A stretch of 15,886 nucleotides of DNA from Candidatus Cloacimonas sp. Lineage in GTDB: Bacteria > Cloacimonadota > Cloacimonadia > Cloacimonadales > Cloacimonadaceae. Each line of letters opens with the position of its first letter. The stretch's first letter is position 1. This document shows, piece after piece, positions 13,577 to 15,886 of this stretch. The position numbers and the translations under genes were made by a program. The notes beneath the pieces are model-generated. The model made no database searches and was not told where the DNA came from. It saw only the letters and a program-made list of their open reading frames with translations. The DNA lies in the NCBI GenBank assembly GCA_023227825.1, contig JALOCJ010000016.1, positions 1-15,886 of the forward strand, given 5' to 3'.

Positions 13577-14199
13577 ATAAACTCATACAGCAAATATCCA
13601 TTCAGCATATACAGAACATTATCAAATTCCCTATCTCCGGGGATAATTATATCGGCATTTTTCTTGGTGGGCTCAATAAATGCCTCGTGGGAGGGTTTAA
13701 CTGTACTTAAATATTGTTCCAAAACGCTTTCCACATCTCTTCCGCGTTCTACAATATCTCTTTGTAAACGCCTGGCTAAACGCAAATCCGAATCGGTATC
13801 CACATAAATCTTGAGGTCGGAAAGAGCTAATAGTTCAGGATAATACAGCCCAAAGATACCTTCCAGAATAATTACATCTGCAAAAGCAACACAGGTTTTA
13901 CCTTCTTTGCGGCAATGCGTGGTAAAATCATAATCCGGAATATCCACTGCTTTACCTTCCAGCATAAGTTTCAGGTCAGAAAGCAAATAGGGAACATCAA
14001 TTGCTTCCGGATGGTCAAAATTTACTTTATGACGCATTGCAGGAGGAAGATGGCTAAGGTCTTTATAGTAGTTATCCTGAGCCACAATAACGGTTTTTAA
14101 GTCGTTTAACCTTACTCCGATTGCTTTGGCAATAGTGGTCTTACCGGAACAGGTTCCACCTCCAATAAGAATTAAACGCACATTATTGGTTTGGGGCAT
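13543..14199 (-). CDS. udk: Uridine kinase
   Basis: 218 residues from ATG 14199. A TTG at 14208 would add three. The enzyme phosphorylates uridine (and usually cytidine) to the monophosphate in pyrimidine salvage, in the cytoplasm. The P-loop GGGTCSGKTT (13-22), DNYYKDLSHL, NFDHPEAID and DYDFTTH substrate-side motifs are all present, along with the lid arginines (RLARRLQRDIVERGRD). The start overlaps the 3' end of the glycosyltransferase gene by 17 bp, so translation is probably coupled. The last ~9 residues (ESRGRGAES) and the stop are encoded by a 7-bp tandem repeat and are therefore not ancestral. Confidence 0.92.
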   Translation of the reverse strand: MPQTNNVRLILIGGGTCSGKTTIAKAIGVRLNDLKTVIVAQDNYYKDLSHLPPAMRHKVNFDHPEAIDVPYLLSDLKLMLEGKAVDIPDYDFTTHCRKEGKTCVAFADVIILEGIFGLYYPELLALSDLKIYVDTDSDLRLARRLQRDIVERGRDVESVLEQYLSTVKPSHEAFIEPTKKNADIIIPGDREFDNVLYMLNGYLLYEFIAESRGRGAES

Positions 14200-15352
14200 T
14201 GTTTTCAATCCAGCTGTAAATTTTTGTTAATAACTCATTTTCTACTTTCTCCTGCGTAAAATTTGCAAAACAGAAAGCATTTAATTTTATTGCATATTCA
14301 TTCAATCTATTTGCACTGCGGAAAAGATCTGATATTTTATCGGCTAAGATGCTAAAGTCATCAGCTGCAAGATAGCTATCTTCAGGAAGAGGAAAATCCT
14401 TTATTGCTGAAAAAGTGCAAACGAGGGTTTTGCGATATTGAGCACAAGTTAAAATCCTGCTTTCCATATCAGGTTTGGTCAGAGGCAAAAGCACAAATAA
14501 TGCTTGCTGCAGTAATTGCTCCCTGTTATTATAGGGAGCATAAGTTATCCTTCCACTGCAAAGGTTTTGAAGTTCTTCTCCCCCACACAAAATAATACTT
14601 ATTTCCTTTTCTACCATCTTTTGGGAAATGCGAGGATAAATCTCAGAAATAATGTTTTTCGCTGCAGTTAAGTTATCTTTGTTTTCAGGAGCACCCCAGA
14701 AAAGGATAAATTTCCTGTTACTTTCCGGTTTATCAGGTTCCAGCATAGCAGTTATCGGCAAAGGGACAAAGTGAGAATTATTTTGCTTAAAATGATAGAA
14801 CCTATATAAATCATTCGCTTCTCCAGGATTAGCATACAAACAAAATATCCCCTTTTTCATCAGATGCTTATCCCAAACAGTTTGCTTGATGTATTGCCAA
14901 AAATTATCAGCATTTTGCAGTCGTCTATTTGCAGTCCACTTTTCCTTTAATTCGGGTAACCAAATCCTTTCTATATCTATAATTAATTTACAATCCGGTA
15001 AAACCTTCTTTGCTAAATGCACTAAAGGCAGACAAGAAAGCCCCGCAAAAAAAATTACTTCATAGCGTTTGCTATCCAGAATACTGATAAAACGCTCTTT
15101 CTGACTTTTTACTATTAGATGATACCCTTCCGGTTCAAATTTAGTTCCCGCTTTCAAACTTAAAGAATATAATCTGTCATAACCCGTATGTGCAGAAACC
15201 GGTTTTTCCAGATAAACGGAGCTTTTCAATAGTAGTAGGTCAGCATCAAAATTTTGGGAAACAACATTCCATAAAAAACGCGAACGCTCAGCTCTGATTC
15301 CTTCTTCTCTGGCAAAGGGTTCATCAATAAACAATACCTTTTTGGTTAGCAT
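14183..15352 (-). CDS. Glycosyltransferase, GT4-like (GT-B fold)
   Basis: 389 residues from ATG 15352, chosen because AAGGAAAG lies about 8 nt upstream. A longer frame to 15418 overlaps a promoter-like sequence and adds an atypical leader. The C-terminal half shows the GT4-style FILFWGAPENKDN-LTAAKN (215-232), ISIILCGGEE (251-260), then an LPLTKPDMESRILTCAQYRKT segment (289-309) where sugar-nucleotide donors usually bind. The N-terminal half (LFIDEPFAREEGIRAERSRFL) fits an acceptor-side Rossmann domain. The common E-x7-E pair is not clear, so activity is less certain. Presumably it acts on cell-surface polysaccharide or lipid. No membrane segment is seen. Cotranscribed with udk. Confidence 0.75.
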   Translation of the reverse strand: MLTKKVLFIDEPFAREEGIRAERSRFLWNVVSQNFDADLLLLKSSVYLEKPVSAHTGYDRLYSLSLKAGTKFEPEGYHLIVKSQKERFISILDSKRYEVIFFAGLSCLPLVHLAKKVLPDCKLIIDIERIWLPELKEKWTANRRLQNADNFWQYIKQTVWDKHLMKKGIFCLYANPGEANDLYRFYHFKQNNSHFVPLPITAMLEPDKPESNRKFILFWGAPENKDNLTAAKNIISEIYPRISQKMVEKEISIILCGGEELQNLCSGRITYAPYNNREQLLQQALFVLLPLTKPDMESRILTCAQYRKTLVCTFSAIKDFPLPEDSYLAADDFSILADKISDLFRSANRLNEYAIKLNAFCFANFTQEKVENELLTKIYSWIENNAPNQ

Positions 15353-15376
15353 AACTATTCTTTCCTTCTTGCGTTC

Positions 15377-15405
15377 ACTATTTTTGATACTGCCAACTCT
15401 GTCAA
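15377..15405 (-). promoter_or_regulatory. Candidate promoter of the glycosyltransferase-udk operon
   Basis: On the minus strand, TTGACA (15405-15400) is followed after 17 nt by AATAGT (15382-15377), a 4-of-6 match to TATAAT, 24 nt before the chosen ATG. This supports ATG 15352 over the upstream in-frame start. Confidence 0.4.
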
Positions 15406-15435
15406 GCCCTGCGCACATCTGATTATTTTTTCTTT

Positions 15436-15474
15436 CACGCAGATTTCGCTGATTACGCAGATTTGATTTTAGAA
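15436..15474. repeat. CACGCAGATTT repeat
   Basis: CACGCAGATTTCGCTGATTA followed by CGCAGATTTGATTTTA. It is the same family as the spacer at 9732-9768 and, inverted, at 13222-13256. Confidence 0.55.
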
Positions 15475-15512
15475 ACGAGGATTTTAGGATGTAAGGATTT
15501 TGGGGATTTAAT

Positions 15513-15608
15513 AGGTCTGGGATGAACAGGATTATAGGGATTTATAAATAGTAAAACAACTTAAATATATACAGATTTTCATAAGCACTATTTTTTCATT
15601 CTAGTCGT
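15513..15608. repeat. Mirrored dispersed repeats right of the glycosyltransferase
   Basis: GGTCTGGGATGAACAGGATT (15514-15533) and AAGCACTATTTTTTCATTCT (15583-15602) are reverse complements of 13461-13500 and 13399-13424, in the mirrored order. Between them an AT-rich filler shows nothing recognisable. Confidence 0.75.
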
Positions 15609-15676
15609 CATGAGTCATATGTGCCCCAAAAGTTATTTCACAAGAGAAAGTTATCAAGGCACAAATGACTCCTGAC
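15607..15676. repeat. Hairpin element A, copy 5
   Basis: GTCATGAGTCATATGTGCC to GGCACAAATGACTCCTGAC, almost identical in arms and loop start (CCCAAAAGTTATTTCACA) to copy 2 at 9863-9932, over 5 kb away. Confidence 0.8.
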
Positions 15677-15705
15677 TTGCAATTTTCATTTTTCATTCAC
15701 CATTC

Positions 15706-15886
15706 ATTCTCAATTTAATCTCTTTCTCTCTTTTTCTCTTTGTAAAAAATCCATCTCCCCATCTCGCCATCTCACTATCTCGCTTCATCCATTCTCAATT
15801 TAATCTCTTTCTCTCTTTTTCTCTTTGTAAAAAAAATCCATCTCGCCATCTCGCCATCTCACTATCTCGCTTCTTTCATTCTCACT
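15706..15886. repeat. 85-87-bp tandem duplication at the right edge
   Basis: Copy 1 is 15706-15790, copy 2 is 15791-15877, and a third begins at 15878 and runs off the window. Each reads ATTCTCAATTTAATCTC, a CT-rich tract, TTTGTAAAAAA, then 8-bp CCATCTCG/ACTATCTCG units. It is the inverse of the tract after uvrB. Confidence 0.85.

Noticed and set aside
15353..15418. Longer glycosyltransferase starting at 15418
   Set aside because: The added 22 residues are atypical, overlap a promoter-like TTGACA, and lack a ribosome binding site comparable to the one before 15352.

Overview
The window reads as an AT-rich, Gram-negative, anaerobic bacterial chromosome, most likely from Candidatus Cloacimonadota (Cloacimonas-like). 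This is inferred, not searched. The grounds are a secreted beta-helix protein with a type IX secretion-like C-terminal tail ending HKMLLLK, a ferredoxin-dependent 2-oxoacid oxidoreductase typical of amino-acid fermenters, and intergenic spaces crowded with short repeats. No tRNA, rRNA, CRISPR array or transposase was seen.

Layout. (1) 1-628: a 110-bp structured repeat, a decayed duplicate of the korD ferredoxin gene (TGA in place of an iron-sulfur cysteine, plus Cys-to-Phe), then the orphan 3' end of a sorting-tail protein gene joined through a 6-nt microhomology. (2) 711-3038: a 775-residue secreted beta-helix protein. (3) 3039-3677: REP-like sequence and three further 110-bp triple-hairpin repeats, running into the leader of the next operon. 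(4) 3763-6364: a four-gene operon for a 2-oxoacid:ferredoxin oxidoreductase (delta, alpha, beta, gamma). (5) 6365-6538: a strongly structured intergenic leader. (6) 6539-9410: a DUF2007-PyrE fusion, a two-part methyltransferase and RNase HII. (7) 9395-10121: a repeat block between the converging 3' ends of rnhB and ndk. (8) 10120-10865, minus strand: ndk and an unknown gene. (9) 10990-12993: uvrB. (10) 12994-13576: a second repeat block between the converging ends of uvrB and udk. (11) 13543-15352, minus strand: a glycosyltransferase followed by udk. (12) 15419-15886: a third repeat block that mirrors block 10 in inverted order.

How the genes work together. The oxidoreductase oxidises 2-oxoacids from amino-acid breakdown to acyl-CoA and reduced ferredoxin. 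pyrE, ndk and udk cover de novo UMP synthesis, NDP-to-NTP conversion and uridine salvage, although they sit in separate transcription units. uvrB and rnhB are DNA maintenance genes. The protein-coding content is largely ordinary. The unusual material lies in the repeats: the triple-hairpin units, a recurring pair of hairpin elements (here called A and B), inverted 9-bp arrays, and 7- and 8-bp arrays that supply the stop codons and last residues of two housekeeping proteins.
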